A DNA stretch of 64,000 bases from MH13 sp040219355. GTDB taxonomy: Bacteria > Pseudomonadota > Alphaproteobacteria > Rhizobiales > MH13. Positions 15,113 through 24,272 of this stretch are shown here, in pieces. Both the position numbers and the translations under genes were made by a program. The DNA lies in assembly GCA_040219355.1 (NCBI GenBank), contig JAVJSN010000014.1, positions 62,001 through 126,000 on the forward strand. The letters are read 5' to 3'. The first letter of the stretch is position 1; every line of letters begins with the position of its first letter. The notes under the pieces are model-generated. The model was not told where the DNA came from. It did no database searches and saw only the letters and a program-made list of their open reading frames with translations.

Positions 15113-18021
15113 TATTCCGCTGCCACGGACTTCGAGGTTCCGCGCGCCAAAACTTCTGCCAAATATTGTCCAGTGTAAGAACGTGGCTCTTTGACCACCT
15201 GTTCGGGCGTGCCGGAGGCCACGAGCTCCCCGCCGCCATCGCCACCTTCCGGGCCAAGGTCGATGATCCAGTCAGCGGTCTTGATGACCTCCAGATTGTG
15301 CTCGATCACGATCACGCTGTTGCCCTGATCCACCAGCTCGTGCAGCACTTCCAGCAGCTTCGCTACATCGTGGAAGTGCAGACCAGTGGTCGGTTCATCC
15401 AGAATGTAAAGCGTGCGACCGGTCGAGCGTTTGGAAAGTTCCTTAGCAAGCTTCACGCGTTGCGCTTCGCCGCCCGATAGTGTCGTCGCTTGCTGGCCCA
15501 CCTTAATGTAGCCAAGGCCAACGCGGTTCAGTGTCACCAGCTTGTCGCGAACGGCGGGCACAGCTGAGAAAAACTCCGCACCTTCCTCCACTGTCATATC
15601 CAGAACATCGGCAATCGATTTGCCTTTAAACCGAATGTCCAATGTCTCGCGGTTGTAGCGCTTGCCATGGCAAACATCGCAGGTGACGTAGACATCTGGA
15701 AGAAAGTGCATCTCGATCTTAATGACACCATCGCCCTGGCAGGCTTCGCAGCGCCCGCCTTTCACATTGAACGAAAAGCGTCCTGGCTGATAGCCGCGTG
15801 CTTTTGATTCCGGTAGTCCAGCAAACCAATCGCGGATCGGAGTGAAGGCGCCCGTATAGGTCGCCGGATTGGAGCGCGGTGTGCGGCCAATCGGCGACTG
15901 ATCAATGTCGATCACCTTATCAAGAAATTCGAGCCCGTTGACGCTGTCGTGTGGAGCAGGGTTCTCGCGCGCTCCGTTCAGGCGCCGCGCTGCCACCTTG
16001 TAGAGTGTCTCTAAAAGAAATGTCGATTTGCCGCCACCTGACACACCGGTCACGCAGCTGAACGTGCCAAGCGGCAAGCTTGCCGAAACATCTTTCAGAT
16101 TGTTGCCGCGCGCGCCTTTGACCTTAATCGACTGACCTTTTTTGCCCTTTCGCCGTTTGGCTGGCACAGGAATGGCCTTGGTTCCAGACAGATATTGCCC
16201 GGTGAGCGAATTGGGATTGGCCATCACCTCTTGCGGTGTGCCCTCGGCCACGATCTCCCCGCCGTGGACACCTGCTCCCGGGCCGATATCCACCACATAA
16301 TCTGCCGTGCGCACCGCGTCCTCGTCATGCTCGACGACAATCACCGTGTTGCCCAGATCACGCAAATGTTTCAGCGTTTCCAGCAGACGGTCATTGTCGC
16401 GCTGATGTAGGCCGATGCTTGGCTCATCCAGAACGTAAAGGACGCCGGTCAGGCCCGAGCCGATCTGAGATGCCAGGCGAATACGTTGGCTTTCGCCACC
16501 GGAAAGCGTGCCGGACGAGCGTGATAGCGTCAGATATTGCAGGCCAACATCATTGAGGAAACGTAGCCGGTCGCGAATTTCCTTCAGGATGGCCTTGGCG
16601 ATCGCGTTCTGCTTCTCGCTCAGCTTCTGCGGCAGCGTGTTGAACCAATCATTGGCCTCGCGAATGGAGAGCTTTGAGGCAGTGCCGATATGCTCGCCAG
16701 CCACCTTCACTGCCAGCGCTTCCGGGCGCAGGCGATTGCCATCACAGACCTCGCAAGGCCGGCTCGATTGGAACCGAGACAATTCTTCTCGCACCCACTG
16801 GCTGTCAGTCTCGCGCCAACGACGCTCAATGTTACCAATCACGCCTTCAAACGGTTTGGAAGTTTTGTAGCTGCGCAGGCCGTCATCATAGGTGAAGGTG
16901 ATGCTTTCTTCGCCGGATCCATAAAGAATTACATCCTGCACCTTCTCAGGCAGATCGCTCCAGGCCTTGGCCATCGAGGCTTTGTAGTGGCGGCAGATCG
17001 CGTCCAATGTTTGCGTGTAATAGGGCGAGGTGTTGCCAGTCTTGGCCCACGGCGCCACGGCACCTTGGCGAAGTGACAAAGAGGGATCGGGCACGATCAG
17101 TGCTTCTTCAAACTCCAGCGTGGTGCCAAGGCCATCGCAGGTCGGGCAGGCGCCTTGTGGAGAGTTGAAGGAAAACAGCCGAGGTTCGATTTCTGGAATC
17201 GTGAAGCCCGACACCGGGCAAGCAAAGCGCTCGGAGAACACGATGCGCTCGGGAAGCGGTTCGCCCTCCTTAAGGTCCGCATACTCGGCCACGGCCAGCC
17301 CATCGGCTAGCTTCAATGCGGTTTCAAAACTATCAGCAAGGCGCGTCGCAATATCTTCGCGCACCACGATGCGGTCCACCACAACGTCGATGTCGTGCTT
17401 GTATTTCTTATCAAGCGCAGGGGCGTCCGCGATCTCATAGTACTCGCCGTCGATCTTCAGCCGTTGAAAGCCCTGCTTCATCAGCTCGGCGATATCCTTG
17501 CGATATTCGCCTTTGCGCTGACGCACGATGGGCGCCAACAGGTAAAGCCGCGTGCCTTCAGGTAATACCATCACGCGGTCGACCATCTGGCTGACCGTTT
17601 GGCTTTCAATTGGCAGCCCTGTCGCAGGAGAATAAGGCACACCAGCTCGCGCCCAAAGCAGGCGCATGTAATCGTAGATCTCTGTCACCGTGGCCACGGT
17701 GGACCGAGGGTTCTTACTTGTCGTTTTTTGTTCAATGGAAATGGCTGGAGACAACCCGTCGATCTGGTCGACATCGGGTTTCTGCATCATTTCCAGAAAC
17801 TGCCGCGCATAGGCCGACAGGCTTTCCACATAGCGCCGCTGGCCTTCTGCATAGATCGTATCAAAAGCCAGCGAGGATTTGCCGGAACCTGAAAGCCCCG
17901 TCATCACCACCAAGCTATCGCGTGGCAACGTGACCGACACATTTTTCAAATTATGCTCGCGTGCGCCTGACACGGTGATGTGTTTCGACGAGGGGCGGGG
18001 AGTGGAGGGTGTGCCTGCCAT
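15112..18021 (-). CDS. uvrA: Excinuclease ABC subunit A
   Basis: UvrA is the damage-sensing ATPase of nucleotide excision repair. Two ABC modules are seen: the first Walker A is GLSGSGKSSL with signature TLSGGESQRIRLAS, the second Walker A is GVSGGGKSTF with signature TLSGGEAQRVKLAK. Zinc-finger cysteines appear at CPVSGF..CPTC and CEACQGDG..CDVC. ATG 18021 (MAGTPSTPRPSSKHI) is preferred over a TTG 12 bases upstream. The 969-residue length is normal. A LexA box lies 71 bases upstream, so SOS induction is expected. Confidence 0.97.
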   Translation of the reverse strand: MAGTPSTPRPSSKHITVSGAREHNLKNVSVTLPRDSLVVMTGLSGSGKSSLAFDTIYAEGQRRYVESLSAYARQFLEMMQKPDVDQIDGLSPAISIEQKTTSKNPRSTVATVTEIYDYMRLLWARAGVPYSPATGLPIESQTVSQMVDRVMVLPEGTRLYLLAPIVRQRKGEYRKDIAELMKQGFQRLKIDGEYYEIADAPALDKKYKHDIDVVVDRIVVREDIATRLADSFETALKLADGLAVAEYADLKEGEPLPERIVFSERFACPVSGFTIPEIEPRLFSFNSPQGACPTCDGLGTTLEFEEALIVPDPSLSLRQGAVAPWAKTGNTSPYYTQTLDAICRHYKASMAKAWSDLPEKVQDVILYGSGEESITFTYDDGLRSYKTSKPFEGVIGNIERRWRETDSQWVREELSRFQSSRPCEVCDGNRLRPEALAVKVAGEHIGTASKLSIREANDWFNTLPQKLSEKQNAIAKAILKEIRDRLRFLNDVGLQYLTLSRSSGTLSGGESQRIRLASQIGSGLTGVLYVLDEPSIGLHQRDNDRLLETLKHLRDLGNTVIVVEHDEDAVRTADYVVDIGPGAGVHGGEIVAEGTPQEVMANPNSLTGQYLSGTKAIPVPAKRRKGKKGQSIKVKGARGNNLKDVSASLPLGTFSCVTGVSGGGKSTFLLETLYKVAARRLNGARENPAPHDSVNGLEFLDKVIDIDQSPIGRTPRSNPATYTGAFTPIRDWFAGLPESKARGYQPGRFSFNVKGGRCEACQGDGVIKIEMHFLPDVYVTCDVCHGKRYNRETLDIRFKGKSIADVLDMTVEEGAEFFSAVPAVRDKLVTLNRVGLGYIKVGQQATTLSGGEAQRVKLAKELSKRSTGRTLYILDEPTTGLHFHDVAKLLEVLHELVDQGNSVIVIEHNLEVIKTADWIIDLGPEGGDGGGELVASGTPEQVVKEPRSYTGQYLAEVLARGTSKSVAAE

Positions 18022-18091
18022 GGACTGTCTCAATGCGGAAGGGGGTGGTGCGACGCCTTAACGTAGGGCATCTCGCTCGACTCAGAAGAGT

Positions 18092-18106
18092 GAACAAACA
18101 TAGAAC
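18092..18106. promoter_or_regulatory. LexA (SOS) box, alphaproteobacterial type
   Basis: The sequence GAACAAACATAGAAC is a perfect GAAC-N7-GAAC direct repeat with an A/T-rich spacer, the recognised alphaproteobacterial LexA operator. It lies in the uvrA-ssb divergent gap, 71 bases before uvrA and 149 bases before ssb. It is well placed to repress uvrA and possibly ssb. Chance matches to this motif are expected about twice in 64 kb, so position is the main support. Confidence 0.85.
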
Positions 18107-18254
18107 ATCTCTTGTCTCCTGACACAAGAGCCTATAGGGTGTGGAAAACTAAGGCGAGGCAGGGTCCGCTCTTGCGGGCAACTGCCTGCAGGGTCACACC
18201 GGAGCATACAGGGTGCGCCGGCGTGCGCCCAAAACAGTGCAAGGAGTTGAAGGC

Positions 18255-18725
18255 ATGGCTGGTTCGGTGAACAAGGTCATTCTGGTGGGCAATCTGGGTG
18301 CGGACCCAGAAGTGCGCAGCATGCAATCTGGCGACAAGCTGGTGAACTTGTCGGTAGCGACATCCGAAACGTGGCGTGATCGCCAATCCGGCGAGCGGCG
18401 AGAGAAGACCGAATGGCACCGCGTCGTTATCTTCAACGAAAACCTCGTAAAGGTTGCCGAGCAATATTTGCGCAAAGGCTCAAAAGTTTATCTTGAAGGC
18501 GCGCTTCAAACCCGCAAGTGGCAGGATCAGAACGGTCAGGACCGCTACTCTACAGAAGTTGTGCTGCAAAAATATCGTGGCGAACTGACCATGCTGGACG
18601 GACGCAATGATCGCCAAGGCGGCGACGCTGGGTATGCTGGCCAAGGTGGCGGTCAGTCCATGCCGCAAGACCGAGGTCCGGCGCCGGCGATCAGCTCGGA
18701 TATCGACGACGATATTCCGTTCTAG
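18255..18725 (+). CDS. ssb: Single-stranded DNA-binding protein
   Basis: SSB coats single-stranded DNA in replication, repair and recombination. The OB fold starts at MAGSVNKVILVGNLGADPEVR, with the typical LSVATSETWRDRQSGERREKTEWHRVV motif split over residues 30-60. A Gly/Gln-rich linker follows. The tail ends DIDDDIPF, the acidic tip that binds partner proteins. An AAGGAG ribosome site fixes ATG 18255; the upstream in-frame start lacks one. The 156 residues are typical. Divergent from uvrA as in many proteobacteria. Confidence 0.97.
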   Translation: MAGSVNKVILVGNLGADPEVRSMQSGDKLVNLSVATSETWRDRQSGERREKTEWHRVVIFNENLVKVAEQYLRKGSKVYLEGALQTRKWQDQNGQDRYSTEVVLQKYRGELTMLDGRNDRQGGDAGYAGQGGGQSMPQDRGPAPAISSDIDDDIPF

Positions 18726-18751
18726 ATGATCCCTGGCCTAGACCGGACGCG

Positions 18752-19180
18752 ATGAGCGACATCCGCCAATCCTTGCTCCACACCGCTCTGGTGGTGCGCG
18801 ACTATGACGAAGCGCTGGCTTTCTATGTCGGCAAGCTGGGTTTCGACCTCATCGAGGACACCTATCAGCCAGAACAGGACAAGCGCTGGGTTGTGGTTGC
18901 GCCGCCGGGGTCAAGTGGCAGCACCATCCTTCTTGCCCGCGCCTCCAAGCCTGAGCAGGAGCGCTTCATCGGCGATCAGGCTGGTGGGCGGGTGTTTCTA
19001 TTCCTGAAGACCAACGATTTTGAGCGCGACTACGCCCGCTATGTTGCTGCTGGCATCGAATTTGTTCGCCCGCCAACGCAGTTCGACTATGGCAAGGTGG
19101 CGGTGTTTAAGGACCTCTACGGCACTTTGTGGGACTTGGTCGAGCATGTGCCCGATCATGCTTTGGCGGAGCGGTTTTGA
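18752..19180 (+). CDS. VOC (glyoxalase/bleomycin-resistance) family protein
   Basis: The 142-residue protein has the paired beta-alpha-beta-beta-beta vicinal-oxygen-chelate fold. Visible marks are LLHTALVVRDYDEALAFYVGKLGF at the start and KVAVFKDLYGTLWDLVEH at the end, with His near residue 10 and a terminal Glu as candidate metal ligands. The substrate cannot be told from sequence. It lies 26 bases after ssb and probably shares its transcript. Confidence 0.88.
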   Translation: MSDIRQSLLHTALVVRDYDEALAFYVGKLGFDLIEDTYQPEQDKRWVVVAPPGSSGSTILLARASKPEQERFIGDQAGGRVFLFLKTNDFERDYARYVAAGIEFVRPPTQFDYGKVAVFKDLYGTLWDLVEHVPDHALAERF

Positions 19181-19418
19181 AGCCAGCTAGTGGTGACCAT
19201 CTAGGGGAATAGCCCAAGACTTCGATCGGCTCTTTATCTTAGTGGATTAAGCCCAATTGCCGGTCAAGAATGGCGCTATCGTAATAGTTGCGCCCTCAAC
19301 AACAATGGCGTCCTTCACCCGCATGACTGAGCAAGAACAGACCTCGGCACGCTTACCACTTCGCGAGCCAGAAACACCGCAGTAGATCTCAAGGCTGCCG
19401 CCAACGCTCACAGATACA

Positions 19419-20069
19419 TCAAAGCACAACCTGGTTGGCGGCAATGACCAACTGCGTCACGCCATCGGCAATGAACTGCACCGCCAGGGCCGAGAGGATG
19501 ACGCCAAGAAGGCGCGTCAGGATGATGCGGCCGGTATTGCCCAGCATGCGCTCGATACGGTCGGCAAGCAGAAACACCGCCAGGCAGGCCAGAACAATTG
19601 TGGTCAGCACACCAACCAGAGCGCCGGTGCCAGTCCACCCTGCCAGTTCATGAGCCTCATGCGAAAGGAGAACCATCGCTGCAATAGCGCCGGGACCTGC
19701 CATCAGTGGAATGGCAAGCGGGAACACGGCAATATTTTTGATGTGATCCTTATCGATTGCGCGCGTAGCGGTGTTGTCGCGCCGCTCTGTGCGCTTTTCA
19801 AACACCATCTCAAAGGCAAGCCAGAAAAGCAGAACGCCGCCTGCGATACGAAAGGCCGGAAGGCTGATCCCTAGGGCATCCAAGAATGCCTGGCCGCTCA
19901 AACCAAACACCAGCAAGATACAAAATCCGATGATGCAGCCTCGGATCGCCACTTCGCGACGCTCAGATTTGTCCATGCCGCGGGTGAGTGTCACAAACAA
20001 AGGCGCGAGCCCGATCGGGTCGATAGTCACCAGCAAAGTGACAAAGGCATTCGAGACAAAATCGAGCAT
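19419..20069 (-). CDS. MarC family integral membrane protein
   Basis: A six-helix inner-membrane protein of the MarC/UPF0056 family. It starts MLDFVSNAFVTLLVTIDPIGLAPLF, the usual N-terminus with the conserved D-P-x-G, and contains FPLAIPLMAGPGAIAAM, the second conserved block. The ATG at 20069 follows a GGAG site. The 216-residue length is normal. The family was once linked to antibiotic resistance, but no transport substrate is established. It is divergent from gyrA with a 149-base gap. Confidence 0.9.
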   Translation of the reverse strand: MLDFVSNAFVTLLVTIDPIGLAPLFVTLTRGMDKSERREVAIRGCIIGFCILLVFGLSGQAFLDALGISLPAFRIAGGVLLFWLAFEMVFEKRTERRDNTATRAIDKDHIKNIAVFPLAIPLMAGPGAIAAMVLLSHEAHELAGWTGTGALVGVLTTIVLACLAVFLLADRIERMLGNTGRIILTRLLGVILSALAVQFIADGVTQLVIAANQVVL

Positions 20070-20218
20070 GATCTCCGACCCCTTACAGGTGTGCTGACAA
20101 GCCGCAAGAGCCCGCTGGCTCCAGCAATCAGATGAACGGTTGAAAACCAAGCGGATTCTTTGTGCGCAGGCGCTGAATCGGCTAACAAAAACAGACGAAA
20201 CAACAATGAGATTCGCAC

Positions 20219-23035
20219 GTGGCCGACGATACGAACAACGACACACCAGATGATGACAATCCGCCGGGCACTGGCGGCCGTTCAGGCGGCGATATGAGCG
20301 ACACGCGCACGGTCTCGATTTCAAGTGAGATGCGAAAATCTTACCTCGATTACGCCATGAGCGTGATCGTATCGCGGGCCTTGCCAGATGTTCGCGATGG
20401 ATTAAAGCCGGTCCATCGGCGTATTCTTTATGCCATGCAGGAGGCTGGCTACGACTGGAACAAGGGTTATCGCAAATCGGCCCGTATCGTCGGTGATGTG
20501 ATCGGTAAGTACCACCCGCACGGTGATCAGTCGGTGTATGACGCGTTGGTACGCATGGCGCAGCCCTTCTCCATGCGCATGCAACTGATTGATGGGCAAG
20601 GCAACTTCGGTTCTATCGATGGCGATCCACCAGCCGCGATGCGGTACACCGAGGTGCGGCTCGCCCGGCCAGCCCACTCGTTGGTGGAGGATCTCGACAA
20701 AGACACCGTTGATTATCAAGAGAACTACGACAACACCGAGTCTGAGCCGACCGTTCTGCCGGCGCGGTATCCCAATCTGCTAACCAATGGTGCTGGCGGC
20801 ATTGCTGTTGGCATGGCGACCAATATCCCACCGCACAATCTTGGCGAAGTGATCGACGCTTGCGTTGCGATGATCGACGATCCGGAAATCGATCTTGAGC
20901 AACTCATGGAGATCCTGCCGGGGCCAGATTTCCCGACTGGTGGTCTTATCTTGGGACGCACAGGTATCCGCAATGCCTACGCGACGGGTCGCGGATCCAT
21001 TATCATGCGCGGCAAGGTGAATACCGAAGAGGTCCGTAAAGACCGTCACGCGTTGATCATCACTGAGATTCCCTACCAGGTGAACAAATCGTCGATGATC
21101 GAGAAAATCGCTGAGCTTGTGCGCGACAAACGCGTGGAAGGCATCAGCGACATTCGCGACGAGTCTGACCGTGACGGCATCCGCGTTGTGATCGAATTGA
21201 AGCGTGATGCGGTGGCTGAAGTTGTGCTCAACCAGCTTTACCGGTTCTCGCAGCTGCAATCGACGTTCGGCGCCAACATGGTTGCGCTCAATGGCGGTAA
21301 GCCAGAGCAAATGAACCTGAGCGACATGCTGTCGGCGTTTATTGGCTTCCGCGAAATTGTCATCACGCGCCGCACGAAATTCCTGCTCGCCAAAGCGCGC
21401 GACAGGGCTCACGTTTTGGCTGGCCTTGCCATTGCCGTTGCCAATATTGATGAGGTGATCAAGCTCATTCGTTCTGCGCCAGATCCGGCCACGGCCCGCG
21501 CGCAGCTTATGGCCCGGGCATGGCCAGTGGGTGACATACGCCCGCTCATCGAGCTGATCGCTGACCCGCGCTACTTGGTGAGCCAGGAAGGCACCTATAC
21601 GCTCTCCGAAACCCAAGCACGTGCCATTCTTGACCTGCGCTTGCAGCGCCTGACGGCGCTTGGTCGTGACGAGATTGGCGATGAGCTGCACAAAATCGCC
21701 GATGAGATTCGTGATTATCTGGAGATTCTGGGATCACGTGCCCGCATCCGCTCGATCATTAAAGATGAGTTGGCCGAAGTGCGCGAACTGTTTGCTACGC
21801 CGCGTCGCACAGAAATCACCGAGAGTGACGCCGACTTTGAGGATGAAGACCTCATTGCACGCGAAGATATGGTCGTCACCGTCAGTCATGCCGGGTATAT
21901 CAAGCGTGTACCGCTCTCCACATATCGTGCGCAGCGCCGTGGCGGCAAAGGCCGCTCGGGCATGACAACGCGTGACGAAGACTTCGTCACGCGCATCTTC
22001 GTCGCCAATACTCATACGCCGGTGTTGTTCTTTTCCTCTGATGGACAAGTGTATCGCCATAAGGTATGGCGCCTGCCGCTGTCTGCTCCGCAAGCGCGTG
22101 GCAAGGCACTGGTGAACATTTTGCCACTGTCGCCAGGCGAGCGGATCACCTCTATCTTGCCGCTACCGGAGGATGAGGAAAGCTGGGCGAACCTTGACGT
22201 GGTCTTCTGCACCAATGTCGGCTCAGTGCGTCGCAACAAGCTGTCGGACTTCCAGCGCATCAATCGTAACGGCAAGATTGCCATGAAGCTCGACGAGGGT
22301 ATGAGCATTCTCTCGGTCGACGTCTGCACCGATCAAGATGATCTGCTGCTGACGACCGCCATGGGACAAGCCATCCGTTTTGCAGTTGCTGATCTGCGTG
22401 TCTTCCAGTCACGCGATTCGACCGGTGTGCGTGGTATCAATCTGGCTGAAGGTGACAAGGTGATCGGCATGTCGGTGCTGCGCCACTTTGATGCGACGCC
22501 AGCGCAGCGAGCTCAGTACATCAAACGTCGCCGCCTGATGGAGGGTGAGGTGGATGATGTACCAATGGATGAGGAGGATGCTGCTGACGGTGGCGCTGAA
22601 CTCACCGAGACTGATTACATTGCGATGTCGGCTGCCGAAGAGTTCATTCTTGCGATCTCAGAAAACGGTTATGGCAAACGTTCGTCTAGCTTTGAGTATC
22701 GCGTTTCTGGTCGAGGTGGGAAGGGCATCACGGCGATGGCGGTAACGCCGCGAAACGGGCCGATCGTTGCCTCGTTCCCGGTTGAACATACCGACCAGAT
22801 CATGATCGTTTCCAACAACGGTCAACTCATTCGGGTGCCTGTCGACGGTATACGTGTTGCTGGTCGCGCCACTCAGGGCGTTACCGTCTTCAACGTTGGA
22901 TCGGACGACACCGTCGTCTCCGTGGAACGCGTTTCCGAACCGGAAGATGATGAGGCCGATGATCTTGATGGTGAGGGGGGACTACCTGAATCTGATTCAG
23001 AGGATGAACCGCCAAGCCCATCGGACGAAGCGTGA
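20219..23035 (+). CDS. gyrA: DNA gyrase subunit A
   Basis: GyrA cuts and rejoins DNA in the gyrase tetramer. The active-site tyrosine is in AAMRYTEVRLA. The GyrA box QRRGGKGRSGM identifies gyrase rather than topoisomerase IV. The C-terminal beta-pinwheel carries an acidic insert (about residues 770-800) seen in alphaproteobacterial GyrA. An acidic tail ends the protein. In the quinolone region the motif reads HPHGDQSVYD, with Gln104 where E. coli has Ser83. The start is a GTG giving an acidic leader; ATG 20294 (MSDTRTVSISSEMRKS) is an alternative start. Confidence 0.95.
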   Translation: MADDTNNDTPDDDNPPGTGGRSGGDMSDTRTVSISSEMRKSYLDYAMSVIVSRALPDVRDGLKPVHRRILYAMQEAGYDWNKGYRKSARIVGDVIGKYHPHGDQSVYDALVRMAQPFSMRMQLIDGQGNFGSIDGDPPAAMRYTEVRLARPAHSLVEDLDKDTVDYQENYDNTESEPTVLPARYPNLLTNGAGGIAVGMATNIPPHNLGEVIDACVAMIDDPEIDLEQLMEILPGPDFPTGGLILGRTGIRNAYATGRGSIIMRGKVNTEEVRKDRHALIITEIPYQVNKSSMIEKIAELVRDKRVEGISDIRDESDRDGIRVVIELKRDAVAEVVLNQLYRFSQLQSTFGANMVALNGGKPEQMNLSDMLSAFIGFREIVITRRTKFLLAKARDRAHVLAGLAIAVANIDEVIKLIRSAPDPATARAQLMARAWPVGDIRPLIELIADPRYLVSQEGTYTLSETQARAILDLRLQRLTALGRDEIGDELHKIADEIRDYLEILGSRARIRSIIKDELAEVRELFATPRRTEITESDADFEDEDLIAREDMVVTVSHAGYIKRVPLSTYRAQRRGGKGRSGMTTRDEDFVTRIFVANTHTPVLFFSSDGQVYRHKVWRLPLSAPQARGKALVNILPLSPGERITSILPLPEDEESWANLDVVFCTNVGSVRRNKLSDFQRINRNGKIAMKLDEGMSILSVDVCTDQDDLLLTTAMGQAIRFAVADLRVFQSRDSTGVRGINLAEGDKVIGMSVLRHFDATPAQRAQYIKRRRLMEGEVDDVPMDEEDAADGGAELTETDYIAMSAAEEFILAISENGYGKRSSSFEYRVSGRGGKGITAMAVTPRNGPIVASFPVEHTDQIMIVSNNGQLIRVPVDGIRVAGRATQGVTVFNVGSDDTVVSVERVSEPEDDEADDLDGEGGLPESDSEDEPPSPSDEA

Positions 23036-23082
23036 TTCAACAGCTCAACGTTCATCTTTAAGGTTTTGATCTAAAACAAAAA

Positions 23083-23112
23083 ACCGCCTCTCCTTCTGAC
23101 AGAAGAGGCGGT
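23083..23112 (-). terminator. Rho-independent terminator
   Basis: A 9-base perfect stem (ACCGCCTCT / AGAGGCGGT) with a 12-base loop. On the plus strand an A-rich run precedes it, which on the minus strand becomes a T tract after the stem. It therefore best serves the minus-strand exported-protein gene, and may also stop gyrA transcripts as a hairpin. Confidence 0.75.
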
Positions 23113-23188
23113 GATGCTGGGAGGTCAACTTGAATCAATTTGGCAAAAGCAGTGTTTTTGTTATCGCCACGGTTTCCTGCGTTTTGGC

Positions 23189-23521
23189 TTAGCGTGCTGC
23201 CACTTCAACAGGCTGAGCTTTGGTGACCACGCTAAAGCCGTGATCGGCATCGTGCATCGTCATGGAGATGGTGCGATCGATGCGAGAGTTGTTGCTCGAA
23301 GCCGCGATCCAAGCGGCGCAACCGTCGGTGAAATGTGGCCAAGCTTGACCTGAGCACAGGTCCAGTTCGGCGGCGCCAAGGCGCACATCAACACTTACTG
23401 AAGGTGCAGCCTGTTCGGCGCTGGAATTGGCGGGCGAGGTTGTGGCGAGCCACATGCCCATAAGGACAGCGACGAGAACAGCGATGGACGTCATGGTCAG
23501 TGTCTTGGTCAGGGTGATCAT
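23189..23521 (-). CDS. Small exported protein, unknown function
   Basis: A 110-residue protein with an N-terminal hydrophobic segment (TSIAVLVAVLMGMWLATTSPA) that is either a signal peptide or membrane anchor. The mature part carries two cysteines in DLCSGQAWPHFTDGCAAWI, which could form a disulfide outside the cytoplasm. A CGGAG site precedes the ATG and a good terminator follows the gene, so it is probably a real, separately transcribed unit. I do not recognise a function. Confidence 0.7.
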   Translation of the reverse strand: MITLTKTLTMTSIAVLVAVLMGMWLATTSPANSSAEQAAPSVSVDVRLGAAELDLCSGQAWPHFTDGCAAWIAASSNNSRIDRTISMTMHDADHGFSVVTKAQPVEVAAR

Positions 23522-23739
23522 TGGTCTGCTCCGTGTCTTCTTGTGGTCTGTTAACGTTTCTTGCTGCTGGTTGGTTCCAACAGAACTTCGATGAACCCAC
23601 CTTGAACCAGGCCGTCATCAAAGCCTGTGATGACCATCACCATTTGACGTTTCGCTTAGTCATGCCGATCAAACGCGCTGCTTGCGCGCACTATCCAGCA
23701 CTTGCTAGGACGTGCGGCAGCGAGCAGAAGCGAGGCACT

Positions 23740-24249
23740 ATGAAACGGGTTGCCCTTTTTCCCGGATCTTTTGATCCCATCACCAACGGTCATGTCGATG
23801 TCATCCGTGCTGGACTGGCATTGGTGGACGAGGTGGTTGTGGCAATCGGTCAAAATCCAACCAAGACGCCCATGCTTGCGTTGGAAAAACGTCTGATTTT
23901 GGTTGAACAGCTCGCCGAAGACCTTGGCGGGGCGGGGCGTGTTCGCGCAACGGCCTTCTCGGGCTTGTTGGTGAACTTTGCGAAGGCTCATGGTGCAACG
24001 ATTGTTCTACGCGGGCTGCGCGATTCCGCCGATTTTGCCTATGAGATGCAAATGGCCGGCATGAACGCGACGATGGCACCGGCACTCGAAACCGTGTTTG
24101 TGCCTGCCCGTCCGGCCAACCGTCACGTTACCGCCACGCTGGTGCGTCAGATCGCTGGAATGGGTGGCGATATCAGTGCCTTTGTGCCAGAACCCGTTCG
24201 CGCCGCCCTTGCCGATATCAACCAAGTCAATAGGCGGCCAAGTCGCTGA
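23740..24249 (+). CDS. coaD: Phosphopantetheine adenylyltransferase
   Basis: CoaD makes dephospho-CoA from 4'-phosphopantetheine and ATP, the fourth step of CoA synthesis. The start MKRVALFPGSFDPITNGHVD contains the T/HxGH nucleotidyltransferase motif (TNGH). The block VLRGLRDSADFAYEMQMAGMN is a CoaD hallmark, and RHVTATLVRQIAGMGGDIS matches the C-terminal motif. The 169-residue length is normal. ATG 23740 is chosen although the frame is open upstream. The next gene is 23 bases on. Confidence 0.96.
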   Translation: MKRVALFPGSFDPITNGHVDVIRAGLALVDEVVVAIGQNPTKTPMLALEKRLILVEQLAEDLGGAGRVRATAFSGLLVNFAKAHGATIVLRGLRDSADFAYEMQMAGMNATMAPALETVFVPARPANRHVTATLVRQIAGMGGDISAFVPEPVRAALADINQVNRRPSR

Positions 24250-24272
24250 CTTCCCATTGTATGAGAGAGTTT

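Noticed and set aside
19247..19444. 65-residue cysteine-containing minus-strand frame overlapping the MarC gene end
   Set aside because: It begins with TTG inside the MarC gene, has no good ribosome site and no family features.
23593..23607. Second GAAC-N7-GAAC match upstream of coaD
   Set aside because: The spacer is GC-rich, no damage-response gene is next to it, and about two such matches are expected by chance in 64 kb.
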